A stretch of 64,000 nt of DNA from Geodermatophilus sp. DSM 44513. GTDB lineage: Bacteria > Actinomycetota > Actinomycetes > Mycobacteriales > Geodermatophilaceae. The notes beneath the pieces were generated by a model. It ran no database searches. It was not told the DNA's origin and saw only the letters and a program-made list of their open reading frames with translations. This document shows positions 17,829 through 27,105 of the stretch, one piece after another; position 1 is the first letter of the stretch, and each line of letters begins with the position of its first letter. A program made the translations under genes and the position numbers. The DNA is taken from positions 1,798,001 to 1,862,000 of the forward strand of contig NZ_CP135963.1 of the NCBI RefSeq assembly GCF_032460525.1, given 5' to 3'.

Positions 17829-20800
17829 TCACCCGCCGGCGCGGGCCAGCCAGAACCGGGAACCGGCCGGGCCCTCGACGCCCTCGCCCTCGCCCGGCTG
17901 CTCGGCGTGCAGCCGGACGGCGAGCACCTCCTCGGCCAGCTGCCCGCCGTGCTCGCCCAGCGCCTCGGCCATCGCCCCGCCCGCGGTCCACCACAGCTCG
18001 ATGCGGTCGCTGACGGCCAGCCCGCTGCTCTTGCGGGCCTCCTGCACCAGCCGCACCGCCTCGCGGACCAGGCCGGCCCGCTCCAGCTCCGGGGTCAGCT
18101 CCAGGTCCAGCGCGACGGTGAGCCCGCCGCCACTGGCCACCGTCCAGCCCTCCCGCGGGGTCTCGGTGACCACCAGGTCGCCGTCCTGCAACGGCACGGG
18201 CGCCCCGTCGACCTCGACCGACGCGGTGCCGGCGCGGTAGGCGGCCACCAGGGCGGGCGCGTCGGCGGCGGCGACGGCCCTCGCCACGGCCTGCACCTGC
18301 CCGCCCAGCCGGCGGCCGACGGCGCGGAAGTCGACCTTGACGCCCACGTCGACCAGGTCGCCGCCGACCGCGGACAGGTCGGTCAGCCCGGCCACGTTGA
18401 GCTCGTCGGCGACCTCGGCCACCAGGTCGCGCGGCAGGTCCGCCCAGCCCGGGGCGGCCACGACCGCGCGGGCCAGCGGCTGGCGGGTGCGTACCCGGGC
18501 GCTGGTGCGGGCCGAGCGGCCGAGCTCCACCAGCCGGCGCACCAGCGCCACCTGCTCGACCAGCCGGGGGTCGCGGGCGGCCGCGTCGACGGCCGGCCAG
18601 GACGCCAGGTGCACCGAGTCCGGGGCGTCCGCGAGACCCGGCGTCACCGCGCGGGCCCACACCTCCTCGGTGACGAACGGGGTGAACGGCGCCATCAGCC
18701 GGGTCAGCGCGTCGAGCACCTCGTGCAGCGTGGCCAGCGCCGCGGGGTCGCCGTCCCAGAACCGCCGCCGGGAGCGCCGCACGTACCAGTTGGACAGGTC
18801 GTCGACGAACTCGGCGAGCAGCCGGCCGGCGCCGGCGGTGTCGAAGTCCTCCATCGCCGCGGTGACGCCCTCGGTGACCTCGGCGAGGGTGGCCAGGGCC
18901 CAGCGGTCCAGCAGCGGCCGGTCGGTGCGGGCCGGGGCGGGCGTCCGGGCCGGGTCCCAGCGGTTGGTCTCCGCGTACAGGGTGAAGAAGCTCGCGGTGT
19001 TCCAGTAGGTGAGCAGCACCTTGCGGACCACCTCGGACAGCGTCTCGTGCCCGACCCGGCGGGCCGACCACGGCGAGCCGCCGGCCAGCATGAACCAGCG
19101 GACGGCGTCGGCGCCGTGCCGGTCCATCAGCGGGATGGGCTCCAGGATGTTGCCCAGGTGCTTGCTCATCTTGCGGCCGTCCTCGGCCAGGATGTGGCCC
19201 AGGCACAGCACGTCCTCGTAGGAACTGCGCCCGAACACCACCGTGCCGACGGCCATCAGCGAGTAGAACCAGCCGCGGGTCTGGTCGATGGCCTCGGCGA
19301 TGAACTGCGCCGGGTAGGACGCCTGGAACTCCGCCTGGTTGCGGTGCGGCGCCCCCCACTGGGCGAACGGCATCGCGCCGGAGTCGTACCAGGCGTCGAT
19401 GACCTGCGGCACCCGCCGGTAGGTGCCCTCCTCGCCGGGCACGGTGAAGGTGACCTCGTCGATGAACGGCCGGTGCGGGTCCAGACCGGACAGGTCCTCA
19501 CCGGTCAGCTCCGAGAGCTCCGCCAGCGACCCGACGACGACCACCCGCGAGGGGTCGGCGTCGTTGCGCCACACCGGCAGCGGCGTGCCCCAGTAGCGGT
19601 CGCGGGACAGCGCCCAGTCGACGTTGTTGCGCAGCCAGTCGCCGTAGCGGCCCCACTGGATGGTCTCGGGGTGCCAGCGCGTCCTCGCGTTCTCGGCGAG
19701 GAGCTGGTCCTTCACCGCCGACGTGCGGATGTACCAGGACGGCTGCGCGTAGTACATGAGCGGGGTGTGGCACCGCCAGCAGTGCGGGTAGCTGTGCTCG
19801 TACCGCTGCTCGCGCCACAGCACGCCGCGGGCCTGCAGGTCCTCGACCAGCGCGGCGTCCGCGGCCTTGAAGAAGTGCCCGCCCACCAGCGGGACGTCGG
19901 CGTGGAAGTGCCCGGTCGCGTCGATCGGGTTGACCACCGGCAGCCCGTAGCCGCGGCACACCGCGAGGTCGTCGGCGCCGAAGGCGGGGGACTGGTGCAC
20001 CAGCCCGGTGCCGTCGTCGGTGGTCACGTAGTCGGCGAGGACGACGAAGTGCGCGTCCTGCCCGTCGGGGAAGTCGACCAGGTCGAACGGACGGCGGTAG
20101 TGCACCCGCTCCCAGTCCCGCCCGGGAGTGCGGGCCAGCACCTCGACGTCCCCGGTGTCGCCGAAGACGGACGCGAGCAGCGGCTCGGCGACCACCAGGG
20201 TGTCCGCGCCGCGCCGGGCCACCACGTAGGTCACCTCGGGGTTGACGGCCACCGCGGTGTTGGACGGCAGCGTCCACGGCGTCGTCGTCCAGACCAGCAG
20301 GTCGGCCCGCCCGGCCCACTCGCCGTCGGTGACCGGCAGCCGCACGTACACCGACGGGTCGGTGATCGACTCGTAGCCCTGGGCGACCTCGTGGTCGGAC
20401 AGGCCGGTGCCGCAGCGCGGGCAGTACGGCGCCACCCGGTGGTCCTCGACCAGCAGGCCCTTGGCGTGCACCTGCTGCAGCGACCACCACACGCTCTCCA
20501 CGTAGGCGGGGTCCATCGTCCAGTAGGCGGTGGACGTGTCGACCCAGTAGCCCATCCGGCGGGTCAGCTCGGAGAAGTCGCCCACGTGCCGCTCCACGGA
20601 CTCCCGGCAGCGGGCGTTGAACTCGGCGATGCCGTAGCGCTCGATGTCCGGCTTGCCGGCGAAGCCGAGTTCGCGCTCGACGGCGATCTCCACCGGCAGG
20701 CCGTGGCAGTCCCAGCCGGCCCGGCGGGGCACGTGCCAGCCCTGCATCGTCTTGAAGCGGGGGAAGACGTCCTTGAACGCGCGCGCCTCGATGTGGTGGG

Positions 20801-20981
20801 TGCCCGGGCGGCCGTTGGCGGTGGGCGGGCCCTCGTAGAACACCCACTGCGGGCGACCCGCGGAGGTCTCCAGCGAGCGGGTGAAGACCTTGTCGGCCTC
20901 CCAGCGGCCCAGGACCTCCTGCTCGAGCGCGGGCAGGTCGACCTGGGGGGGCAGCGCGCGGAAGGGGCCGGGTGAGCTCAC
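17829..20981 (-). CDS. ileS: Isoleucyl-tRNA synthetase, type 2 (GXHH variant signature)
   Basis: Charges tRNA-Ile with isoleucine and edits mischarged valine. The 1050-residue class I enzyme has Rossmann, editing (CP1) and anticodon-binding domains. The class I HIGH motif reads GTHH at residues 60-63 and the KMSKS motif reads KMSKH at 604-608. Length and the PTANGRPGTHH context place it in the eukaryote-like IleRS2 group. A GXHH signature has been linked to hyper-resistance to mupirocin. The start is an ATG giving MSSPGPFRALPP, divergent from the antiporter gene. Confidence 0.97.
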   Translation of the reverse strand: MSSPGPFRALPPQVDLPALEQEVLGRWEADKVFTRSLETSAGRPQWVFYEGPPTANGRPGTHHIEARAFKDVFPRFKTMQGWHVPRRAGWDCHGLPVEIAVERELGFAGKPDIERYGIAEFNARCRESVERHVGDFSELTRRMGYWVDTSTAYWTMDPAYVESVWWSLQQVHAKGLLVEDHRVAPYCPRCGTGLSDHEVAQGYESITDPSVYVRLPVTDGEWAGRADLLVWTTTPWTLPSNTAVAVNPEVTYVVARRGADTLVVAEPLLASVFGDTGDVEVLARTPGRDWERVHYRRPFDLVDFPDGQDAHFVVLADYVTTDDGTGLVHQSPAFGADDLAVCRGYGLPVVNPIDATGHFHADVPLVGGHFFKAADAALVEDLQARGVLWREQRYEHSYPHCWRCHTPLMYYAQPSWYIRTSAVKDQLLAENARTRWHPETIQWGRYGDWLRNNVDWALSRDRYWGTPLPVWRNDADPSRVVVVGSLAELSELTGEDLSGLDPHRPFIDEVTFTVPGEEGTYRRVPQVIDAWYDSGAMPFAQWGAPHRNQAEFQASYPAQFIAEAIDQTRGWFYSLMAVGTVVFGRSSYEDVLCLGHILAEDGRKMSKHLGNILEPIPLMDRHGADAVRWFMLAGGSPWSARRVGHETLSEVVRKVLLTYWNTASFFTLYAETNRWDPARTPAPARTDRPLLDRWALATLAEVTEGVTAAMEDFDTAGAGRLLAEFVDDLSNWYVRRSRRRFWDGDPAALATLHEVLDALTRLMAPFTPFVTEEVWARAVTPGLADAPDSVHLASWPAVDAAARDPRLVEQVALVRRLVELGRSARTSARVRTRQPLARAVVAAPGWADLPRDLVAEVADELNVAGLTDLSAVGGDLVDVGVKVDFRAVGRRLGGQVQAVARAVAAADAPALVAAYRAGTASVEVDGAPVPLQDGDLVVTETPREGWTVASGGGLTVALDLELTPELERAGLVREAVRLVQEARKSSGLAVSDRIELWWTAGGAMAEALGEHGGQLAEEVLAVRLHAEQPGEGEGVEGPAGSRFWLARAGG

Positions 20982-21124
20982 CGCCCCATCATCCCCGAGG
21001 GCGCCGGGCAGTTCCCGGACCCGTCCGCCGCGGTGCCCGACCGGCCGCGGCGCGGCCCCGGCCCCGCCGTCCGGGGAACGGGCGCCGGGGTACGGGAGAC
21101 TGCGCAGGTGGACGGGCGCGGGCG

Positions 21125-22636
21125 GTGAACGCGACGGTCACCGTCGCGCTCGCCGTGGGCGCCGCCGTCGTCCTGGTGTCGGCGATCGCGCTGCGGATCG
21201 CCGACCGGCTCGGCCTGCCCAGCCTGCTGCTCTACCTCGCCCTCGGGGTGGCGCTGGGGGAGAGCGGCCTGGGCGTGCAGTTCGAGGACTTCGCGCTCAC
21301 CCAGACCCTCGGCGTCGCCGCGCTGGTCGTCATCCTCGCCGAGGGCGGCCTGACCACCCGCTGGGCCGACGTCCGCCGCGCGGTGGGGCCCGGGCTGGCG
21401 CTGTCCACGGTCGGCGTGACGGTCAGCGTCGGCACGACGGCGGCCGTCGCGGTGTGGCTGCTCGGCCTGGACTGGCCCTTCGCCCTCCTGCTGGGCGCGG
21501 TGGTCAGCTCCACCGACGCCGCGGCGGTGTTCGCCACGCTGCGCCGGCTGCCCCTGCCGCGGCGCATGGTCGCCGCGCTGGAGGTGGAGAGCGGGCTCAA
21601 CGACGCCCCGGTGATCCTGCTGGTCGTCGTCCTGGCCGACCGGCTGACCGGCGGGGACAGCTCGTCGTGGTGGGTGACCGAGCTGCTCATCGTCGGCGAG
21701 CTGGCCGGTGGCGCGGTCATCGGCGTGGGCCTCGGGTTCGGCGGGGCCTGGCTGCTGCGCCGCTCCGCGCTGCCGCTGTCCGGCTTCTACCCGCTGGCCA
21801 CCCTGGCCCTGTGCGTGCTGGCCTTCGCGCTGGCCGACCTGCTGCACACCTCCGGCTTCGTCGCCGTCTACCTGTGCGGGCTGGTGCTCGGCAACGCCGC
21901 CCTGCCGCACCGCGCCGCCAGCATCGGGTTCGCCGAGGGCATGGCCTCCCTGGCCCAGATCGGGCTGTTCGTCCTGCTCGGCCTGCTGGTGTCCCCGAGC
22001 CGGCTGCCCGAGGCGCTGGGCCCGGCGCTGCTCGTCGGCCTGGCCCTGACGCTGGTGGCCCGGCCGCTGTCGGTGGCCCTGAGCCTGGTCTGGTTCCGGA
22101 TGCCGTGGCGCCAGCAGGCCTTCGTCTCCTGGGCCGGGCTGCGGGGCGCGGTCCCCATCGTGCTGGCCACCTTCCCGCTCACCGCCCAGGTGCCCGGGGC
22201 CACGTTCGTCTTCGACACCGTCTTCGTGCTCGTCGTCGTCTTCACCCTGGTGCAGGGCTGGTCGCTGCCCTGGGTGGCCCGGCGCCTGGGCATCGCCACG
22301 CCGGTCACGCCGCGGGACGTCGACGTGGAGTCCGCGCCGCTGGAGGAGCTCGACGCCGAGCTGATGCAGCTGACCGTGCCGGAGGGGTCCCGGCTGCACG
22401 GCGTCTACCTGCCCGAGCTGCGGCTGCCCGAGGACGCCGCGGTGGTGCTCATCGTCCGGGACGGGCGCTCCTTCGTGCCCGGCCCGACCACCCGGCTCAT
22501 GCGCGGCGACCAGGCGCTGCTGGTGTCGGCCCGCGAGTCCCGCGCGGAGGCCGAGCGCCGGCTGCGCGCGGTCAGCCGGGCCGGCCGGCTGGCCAGCTGG
22601 CGCGGTGAGACCGGCACCGCCACCGAGGCGGATTAG
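21125..22636 (+). CDS. CPA1-type cation/proton antiporter with C-terminal TrkA_C domain
   Basis: The 503-residue protein has about twelve hydrophobic segments of the Na+(K+)/H+ exchanger fold. A conserved acidic motif SSTDAAAVFATL and ESGLNDAPVILLVV mark the ion-binding core. A cytoplasmic TrkA_C/RCK_C-like domain follows (from about residue 400), as in NhaP2-type K+/H+ antiporters. The predicted role is pH or potassium homeostasis, possibly ligand-gated through the RCK domain. The GTG at 21125 overlaps the stop of a six-codon frame beginning at 21108, which itself follows a GAGACT hexamer by 6 nt. Confidence 0.88.
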   Translation: MNATVTVALAVGAAVVLVSAIALRIADRLGLPSLLLYLALGVALGESGLGVQFEDFALTQTLGVAALVVILAEGGLTTRWADVRRAVGPGLALSTVGVTVSVGTTAAVAVWLLGLDWPFALLLGAVVSSTDAAAVFATLRRLPLPRRMVAALEVESGLNDAPVILLVVVLADRLTGGDSSSWWVTELLIVGELAGGAVIGVGLGFGGAWLLRRSALPLSGFYPLATLALCVLAFALADLLHTSGFVAVYLCGLVLGNAALPHRAASIGFAEGMASLAQIGLFVLLGLLVSPSRLPEALGPALLVGLALTLVARPLSVALSLVWFRMPWRQQAFVSWAGLRGAVPIVLATFPLTAQVPGATFVFDTVFVLVVVFTLVQGWSLPWVARRLGIATPVTPRDVDVESAPLEELDAELMQLTVPEGSRLHGVYLPELRLPEDAAVVLIVRDGRSFVPGPTTRLMRGDQALLVSARESRAEAERRLRAVSRAGRLASWRGETGTATEAD

Positions 22637-22758
22637 AGGGACGTGCGCGGCCGGGAACGGCACCCACTGGGGTGGACCGGTCGCGGGGGTCCGCAGGGCC
22701 TCCCGACCGGGACATGGGCAGCGGCTCCGCGGCGGCCGGGGACGGTACCTGGTCGCGG

Positions 22759-22778
22759 TGTCGGCCGGTAGGCCGACA
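22759..22778 (-). terminator. Hairpin after mqo
   Basis: Perfect 8-bp inverted repeat TGTCGGCC/GGCCGACA with a four-base loop, 2 nt beyond the mqo stop on the minus strand. It could serve both convergent genes. Confidence 0.6.
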
Positions 22779-22780
22779 GA

Positions 22781-24274
22781 TCACCCGGTGAGCTCCAGGG
22801 TCCGCATCGTCTCGGCGCGGACCTCGGCCAGCAGCACCGGGTCCTCGTCCAGCCGGCGGCCGTAGGAGGGGATGACCTCCTGCAGCAGCGGGCGCCAGGC
22901 GGCGACCCGGTCGGGGAAGCAGCGCTCGAGCACCGTCAGCATCGCCGACACGGCGGTCGAGGCCCCGGGGGAGGCGCCCAGCAGCCCGGCGATGGTGCCC
23001 TCGCCGCCGACGACCAGCTCGGTACCGAACTGCAGCACGCCGCGCCCGGTCGCCGGGTCGCGCTTGATCACCTGCACCCGCTGGCCGGCGGTGACCACGT
23101 CCCAGTCGGCCTGCTCGGCCCGCGGGACGAAGTCGGTGAGGGTCCGGTGCCGGGCGCTGCGGGACTGCAGCACCTCACCGACCAGGTAGCGGGTCAGCGC
23201 CAGCTCGGTGCGGGCCACGCCCAGCATGGAGCCGAGGTTGTTCGCCTTGACGCTGCGCGGCAGGTCGAACACCGACCCGGCCTTGAGGAACCGCGGCGAG
23301 AAGCCGGCGTACGGGCCGAACAGCAGCGAGTGGTCGCCGTCGATGAGCCGCAGGTCCAGGTGCGGCACCGACATGGGCGGCGCGCCGACGGCGGCCTGGC
23401 CGTAGACCTTGGCCTGGTGGGCCGACACCAGCTCGGGGGAGCGGGTGCGCAGGAACAGCCCGCTGACCGGGAAGCCGCCGAAGCCGCGGATCTCGGGGAT
23501 GGCGGCCCTCTGCAGCAGCGGCAGCGCCCCCCCGCCGGCACCGACGAACAGGAACCGGGTGCGCACCGTGCGCTGCTCGCCGCTACGGGTGTCGCGCACG
23601 GTCACCGACCAGCGGCCGTCGTCCCGGCGTCGGACGTCGGTGACCCGCTGGTGCACGTGCACGTGCACCCCGCGGTCCTCGGCGGCACCGAAGAGCAGCC
23701 GGGTGAGCGACCCGAAGTCGACGTCGGTGCCGGCGGCCGCCCGGGTGGCGGCGACCACCTGGTCGGCCGGGCGGCCGGCCATCACCAGCGGCACCCAGCC
23801 GGCGAGGACGTCGGCGTCGTCGGTGTACTCCAGGCCCTCGAACACCGGCCGCGCGGTCATCGCCGCGTGGCGGGCGCGCATGTAGCGCCGGCCGTCCTCA
23901 CCGGTGACGAAGCCGACGTGCGGGACCGGGGTGATGAAGTCCTTGGGGGAGCCGGTCAGCCCCGAGCGCACCAGGTGCGACCAGAACTGCCGCGACACGG
24001 CGAACTGCTCGTTGATCGTCACGGCCTTGCTGACGTCGACGGTGCCGTCCGGGACGGCCGGCGTGTAGTTGAGCTCGCAGAGGGCCGCGTGGCCGGTGCC
24101 GGCGTTGTTCCAGGCGTCGGAGCTCTCGCCGGCGACCGCGGCCCCGGACTCGAAGACGGTGACGCTCCAGTCGGGTGCGACGACGCCGAGCAGTGACGCC
24201 AGCGTGGCGCTCATGACGCCACCACCGACCAGGACCACGTCGGGGTCGGTGGCTGGGGCGGGTTCGGGGGACAC
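22781..24274 (-). CDS. mqo: Malate:quinone oxidoreductase
   Basis: Peripheral membrane FAD enzyme that oxidises malate to oxaloacetate and passes electrons to the quinone pool; a TCA-cycle step. The 497-residue protein has the dinucleotide-binding loop VLVGGGVMSATL near the N-terminus and typical Mqo stretches such as WNNAGTGHAALCELNYTP. The GTG at 24274 is chosen over an upstream ATG at 24337 because GGAAGG lies about 6 nt before it. It faces lspA, with a 16-bp perfect palindrome in between. Confidence 0.95.
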   Translation of the reverse strand: MSPEPAPATDPDVVLVGGGVMSATLASLLGVVAPDWSVTVFESGAAVAGESSDAWNNAGTGHAALCELNYTPAVPDGTVDVSKAVTINEQFAVSRQFWSHLVRSGLTGSPKDFITPVPHVGFVTGEDGRRYMRARHAAMTARPVFEGLEYTDDADVLAGWVPLVMAGRPADQVVAATRAAAGTDVDFGSLTRLLFGAAEDRGVHVHVHQRVTDVRRRDDGRWSVTVRDTRSGEQRTVRTRFLFVGAGGGALPLLQRAAIPEIRGFGGFPVSGLFLRTRSPELVSAHQAKVYGQAAVGAPPMSVPHLDLRLIDGDHSLLFGPYAGFSPRFLKAGSVFDLPRSVKANNLGSMLGVARTELALTRYLVGEVLQSRSARHRTLTDFVPRAEQADWDVVTAGQRVQVIKRDPATGRGVLQFGTELVVGGEGTIAGLLGASPGASTAVSAMLTVLERCFPDRVAAWRPLLQEVIPSYGRRLDEDPVLLAEVRAETMRTLELTG

Positions 24275-24338
24275 GCGGGCACCTTCCGGGCGGAGACGTT
24301 GCTGGCTACCAACGTCGGCCTGGTCGGGCACGAACACG

Positions 24339-24354
24339 TCACCACGGGTGGTGA
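24339..24354. promoter_or_regulatory. 16-bp perfect inverted repeat in the mqo/lspA divergent region
   Basis: TCACCAC-GG-GTGGTGA, 65 nt upstream of the mqo start. It has the size and symmetry of an operator for a dimeric regulator. The factor is unknown. Confidence 0.4.
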
Positions 24355-24400
24355 GGTGCGTCGCACAGGGTCATGAGAAGGATCACACCGGCACCGCGGC

Positions 24401-24406
24401 TAAGGT
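24401..24406 (+). promoter_or_regulatory. Putative -10 hexamer of lspA
   Basis: TAAGGT would place the transcript start near 24413. That is downstream of the ATG at 24373, so it argues for a later lspA start codon. Confidence 0.4.
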
Positions 24407-24462
24407 CGGGACGGCGGTCTCCGGGCGCCCCGGCCCGCCGACCACTCGACCGAGGAGCCCCC

Positions 24463-25047
24463 CTGTCCGATCCCAGCGAGACCCCGGACGGCACCGTCGC
24501 CGGGACCGCGGGACGCCGTGCCCGCACCCGGCTGCTCCTCCTGCTGGCGCTGGTGGTGCTCGCCGTCGACCTCGGCACGAAGCTGCTGGTCGTCGCCACC
24601 GTCGAGCGGGGGGAGGACATCCGGCTGCTCGGCGGGGCGCTGTACCTGACCCACACCCGCAACACCGGCGCGGCGTTCTCCTTCGCCGAGGGATTCACGA
24701 TCGTGTTCACGCTCATCGCGGTCGCCGTCTCGGTGGTCATCGTGCGCGCCGCCCGCCGGCTGTTCTCCACCGGCTGGGCCGTCGCGCTCGGCCTGGTGCT
24801 CGGCGGTGCGCTCGGGAACCTCGTCGACCGCGTCTTCCGCGAGCCGGGCTTCCTGCGCGGCGGCGTCGTCGACTTCGTCTCGGTGTTCGCCCCGGACGGC
24901 GAGGTGTACCCGGTGTTCAACGTCGCTGACGCAGCGATCGTCTGCGGCGGCGTCCTCGGCGTGGTCCTCGCGCTGCGCGGCGTGGAGTTCGACGGCACGC
25001 GCAGCACCGGCCGCGACGCCGGGGACGACGCCACCGCGCGCGGCTGA
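24463..25047 (+). CDS. lspA: Prolipoprotein signal peptidase LspA
   Basis: Aspartyl membrane protease that cleaves lipoprotein signal peptides after Lgt acylation. The 194-residue protein has four hydrophobic segments and the family motifs [19 protein letters not shown] and FNVADAAI, with both catalytic Asp residues. Start choice is unusual. A well-placed GAGGAG (24452-24457) precedes a CTG at 24463, and the only upstream conventional codon (ATG 24373) lies before a putative -10 and encodes Arg/Pro-rich sequence unlike LspA. If that ATG is real the protein is 224 residues. A hairpin element follows the stop. Confidence 0.9.
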   Translation: MSDPSETPDGTVAGTAGRRARTRLLLLLALVVLAVDLGTKLLVVATVERGEDIRLLGGALYLTHTRNTGAAFSFAEGFTIVFTLIAVAVSVVIVRAARRLFSTGWAVALGLVLGGALGNLVDRVFREPGFLRGGVVDFVSVFAPDGEVYPVFNVADAAIVCGGVLGVVLALRGVEFDGTRSTGRDAGDDATARG

Positions 25048-25051
25048 CGAA

Positions 25052-25107
25052 GGACCCCCCTGCCCCCCACCGCTCGCGAGCTCGCGGCGGGACCCTGCAG
25101 GGCGGCC
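25052..25107 (+). repeat. Post-stop hairpin element, copy 4 (after lspA)
   Basis: Starts 5 nt after the lspA stop. CCCTGC (25058-25063) pairs with GCAGGG (25097-25102); the inner CACCGC/GCGGCGGG region also pairs. The loop is GCTCGCGAGCTCGC. Same family and orientation as the other copies. Confidence 0.7.
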
Positions 25108-25143
25108 ATCCAACCGGCGGCGTTGTGCCTGCTCCCGCGACGG

Positions 25144-25149
25144 CACAAT
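25144..25149 (+). promoter_or_regulatory. Putative -10 hexamer of the pseudouridine synthase gene
   Basis: CACAAT ends 7 nt before the GTG at 25157, matching the leaderless spacing elsewhere. A weak -35 TTGTGC lies at 25123-25128. Confidence 0.4.
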
Positions 25150-25156
25150 GGAGGAC

Positions 25157-26095
25157 GTGACGCACCCCGCCGGCCAGCTCCGGGCCCTCCCGGTGCCCGA
25201 CGGGCTGGAGGGCCAGCGGGTGGACCAGGCGCTGTCCCGGCTGTTCGGCCTGTCCCGCGGGGCGGCGGCCGACCTCGCCGACGAGGGCCGGGTGGTCCTC
25301 GACGGCCGGGTGCGCGGCAAGGGCGACCGGGTCAGCGGTGGGTCCTGGCTGGAGGTGGAGCTGCCCCCGCCGCCGGGCGAGCCGGCGGCCCCCGAGCCGG
25401 TCGCCGGGCTGACCGTCGTGCACGACGACGAGGACCTCGTGCTGGTCGACAAGCCGGTCGGCGTCGCCGCGCACCCCAGCCCCGGGTGGCAGGGCCCCAC
25501 CGTGATCGGGGGGTTGGCCGCGGCCGGCTACCGCATCGCCACCTCCGGTGCGGCCGAGCGGCAGGGCGTCGTCCACCGGCTGGACGCCGGGACGACCGGG
25601 CTGATGGTCGTGGCCAAGAGCGAGCGGGCCTACACCGCGCTCAAGGCGGCGTTCAAGCAGCGCACGGTGGAGAAGGGCTACACCGCCCTCGTGCAGGGCC
25701 ACCCCGACCCCTCCCGCGGCACCATCGACGCCCCGATCGACCGGCACCCGAAGCACGACTGGCGGTTCGCCGTCGTCCAGGGCGGGCGCCCGTCGGTGAC
25801 CCACTACGAGGTGGTGGAGGCCTTCCCGGCCGCCAGCCTGGTCGACATCCGGCTGGAGACCGGTCGCACCCACCAGATCCGGGTGCACTTCGCGGCAGCG
25901 CGCCACCCCTGCGTCGGCGACACCACCTACGGCGCCGACCCGACCCTGGCCGCCCGGCTGGGCCTCGCGCGGCAGTGGCTGCACGCCGCGCGGCTGGGCT
26001 TCCCGCACCCCGCCGACGGGCGCTGGGTGGCGTTCACCAGCCCCTTCCCGGCCGACCTGGCCGGCGCGCTCGACGTCCTGCGCGCCGAGAGCTGA
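25157..26095 (+). CDS. RluA/RluD-family 23S rRNA pseudouridine synthase
   Basis: The 312-residue protein has an N-terminal S4 RNA-binding domain ([20 protein letters not shown]) and the RluA-type catalytic domain with [15 protein letters not shown], whose Asp is the nucleophile. RluD-like members modify the 23S rRNA helix 69 loop; the exact target is not certain. The GTG at 25157 is chosen because a -10-like CACAAT lies 7 nt upstream; an in-frame ATG at 25148 is the alternative. lspA-rluD adjacency is conserved in many bacteria. Confidence 0.93.
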   Translation: MTHPAGQLRALPVPDGLEGQRVDQALSRLFGLSRGAAADLADEGRVVLDGRVRGKGDRVSGGSWLEVELPPPPGEPAAPEPVAGLTVVHDDEDLVLVDKPVGVAAHPSPGWQGPTVIGGLAAAGYRIATSGAAERQGVVHRLDAGTTGLMVVAKSERAYTALKAAFKQRTVEKGYTALVQGHPDPSRGTIDAPIDRHPKHDWRFAVVQGGRPSVTHYEVVEAFPAASLVDIRLETGRTHQIRVHFAAARHPCVGDTTYGADPTLAARLGLARQWLHAARLGFPHPADGRWVAFTSPFPADLAGALDVLRAES

Positions 26096-26099
26096 CGCG

Positions 26100-26888
26100 G
26101 TGACCGGGCTGCCCGGCTCGCTCGCCGACCTCGGCCCGGCCGCGCTGGCGGCGGTGGTCGTCGCCGGCTACCTGGTGGTCGGCGAGCCGCTGGTCGGCCA
26201 CGTGCTGCACCGCCGCTTCGAGGAGCGGCTGCGCACCGACGCCCGCGCCCGCCGGTCCTTCTACGGGCGGCTGCTGGTGCTGGAGTGGGGCCTGGCCACC
26301 GTCGCCCTGGTGGTGTGGCTGGCCGCCCCGGGGGTGGACGCCGGGGCGGTCGGGCTGCGCTGGCCGCAGTCGTTCCCCGGCCCGCTGGCCACGGCGGCCA
26401 CCGTGCTGGTGCTCGGCTTCGTCGTCCTGTCCACCCGGGCGCTGCGCTCGGGGGTCCTGGCCCGGGCGGCCGAGGAGGTGCGCCGGTCCGGCGAGGGCCG
26501 GCACGCCGAGCCGGCCGTGCACGCCACCCTCGCGCTGCTGCCGCGCACGCCCGCGGAGCGGCGGCTGTTCACCGTCGTCGGCGTGACCGCCGGCGTGTGC
26601 GAGGAGTGGCTGTACCGGGGGTTCCTGCTCGCCGTCGTCGCCGCGGTCGGCGGTGGGCCGTCCACGCCGGTGCTGGTGGTCGTCGGCGCGGTGGCCTTCG
26701 GGCTGGCGCACGCCTACCAGGGGGTCGCCGGCGTGGTGACGACCGGCGTCCTGGGCGGCGTCATGGCCGCGCTGTACCTGGGCACCGGGTCGCTGCTGCT
26801 GCCGGTCCTGCTGCACGCGCTGGTCGACCTGCGGTTCCTGCTGGTGCCCGCCGCGGCCCTGCCCGACGCCGTCCCGGGGCCCGCGTGA
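26100..26888 (+). CDS. CPBP family intramembrane metalloprotease
   Basis: A 262-residue integral membrane protein with about seven hydrophobic helices. The CPBP (Abi/CAAX protease) motifs are in order in the second half: EEWLYRG (Glu-Glu-x3-Arg), FGLAHAYQG and HALVDLR, which supply the glutamate and histidine metal ligands. The substrate is unknown; family members process prenylated proteins or peptides or give bacteriocin immunity. GTG start 4 nt after the preceding stop, so it is probably co-transcribed with the pseudouridine synthase. Confidence 0.88.
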   Translation: MTGLPGSLADLGPAALAAVVVAGYLVVGEPLVGHVLHRRFEERLRTDARARRSFYGRLLVLEWGLATVALVVWLAAPGVDAGAVGLRWPQSFPGPLATAATVLVLGFVVLSTRALRSGVLARAAEEVRRSGEGRHAEPAVHATLALLPRTPAERRLFTVVGVTAGVCEEWLYRGFLLAVVAAVGGGPSTPVLVVVGAVAFGLAHAYQGVAGVVTTGVLGGVMAALYLGTGSLLLPVLLHALVDLRFLLVPAAALPDAVPGPA

Positions 26889-27105
26889 GCGGTGCGGGAC
26901 GGCGCGCGGGTCCCGGGTCGGACTGTGACGGACACCGACCTGTCGGTCCCCCGGGGTAGACCTCCGTGGTGCGAGGATCGCAGCCAGCCCCCGGCCCGCA
27001 CCCGGACCACAGCACCGCCGGTCTTCCCCGCCGGTCGCCCGCCGGACCCCTGACGGCCGGGCACGCACGACCCGTGAGGAGCACTCCGCCCGTGAGGACC
27101 CGCCC

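Noticed and set aside
17907..20975. A ~1000-codon open frame on the plus strand across ileS
   Set aside because: It is antisense to a clear IleRS, is made of low-complexity Gly/Arg/His/Val sequence and shows no domain. Such shadows are usual at this G+C content.
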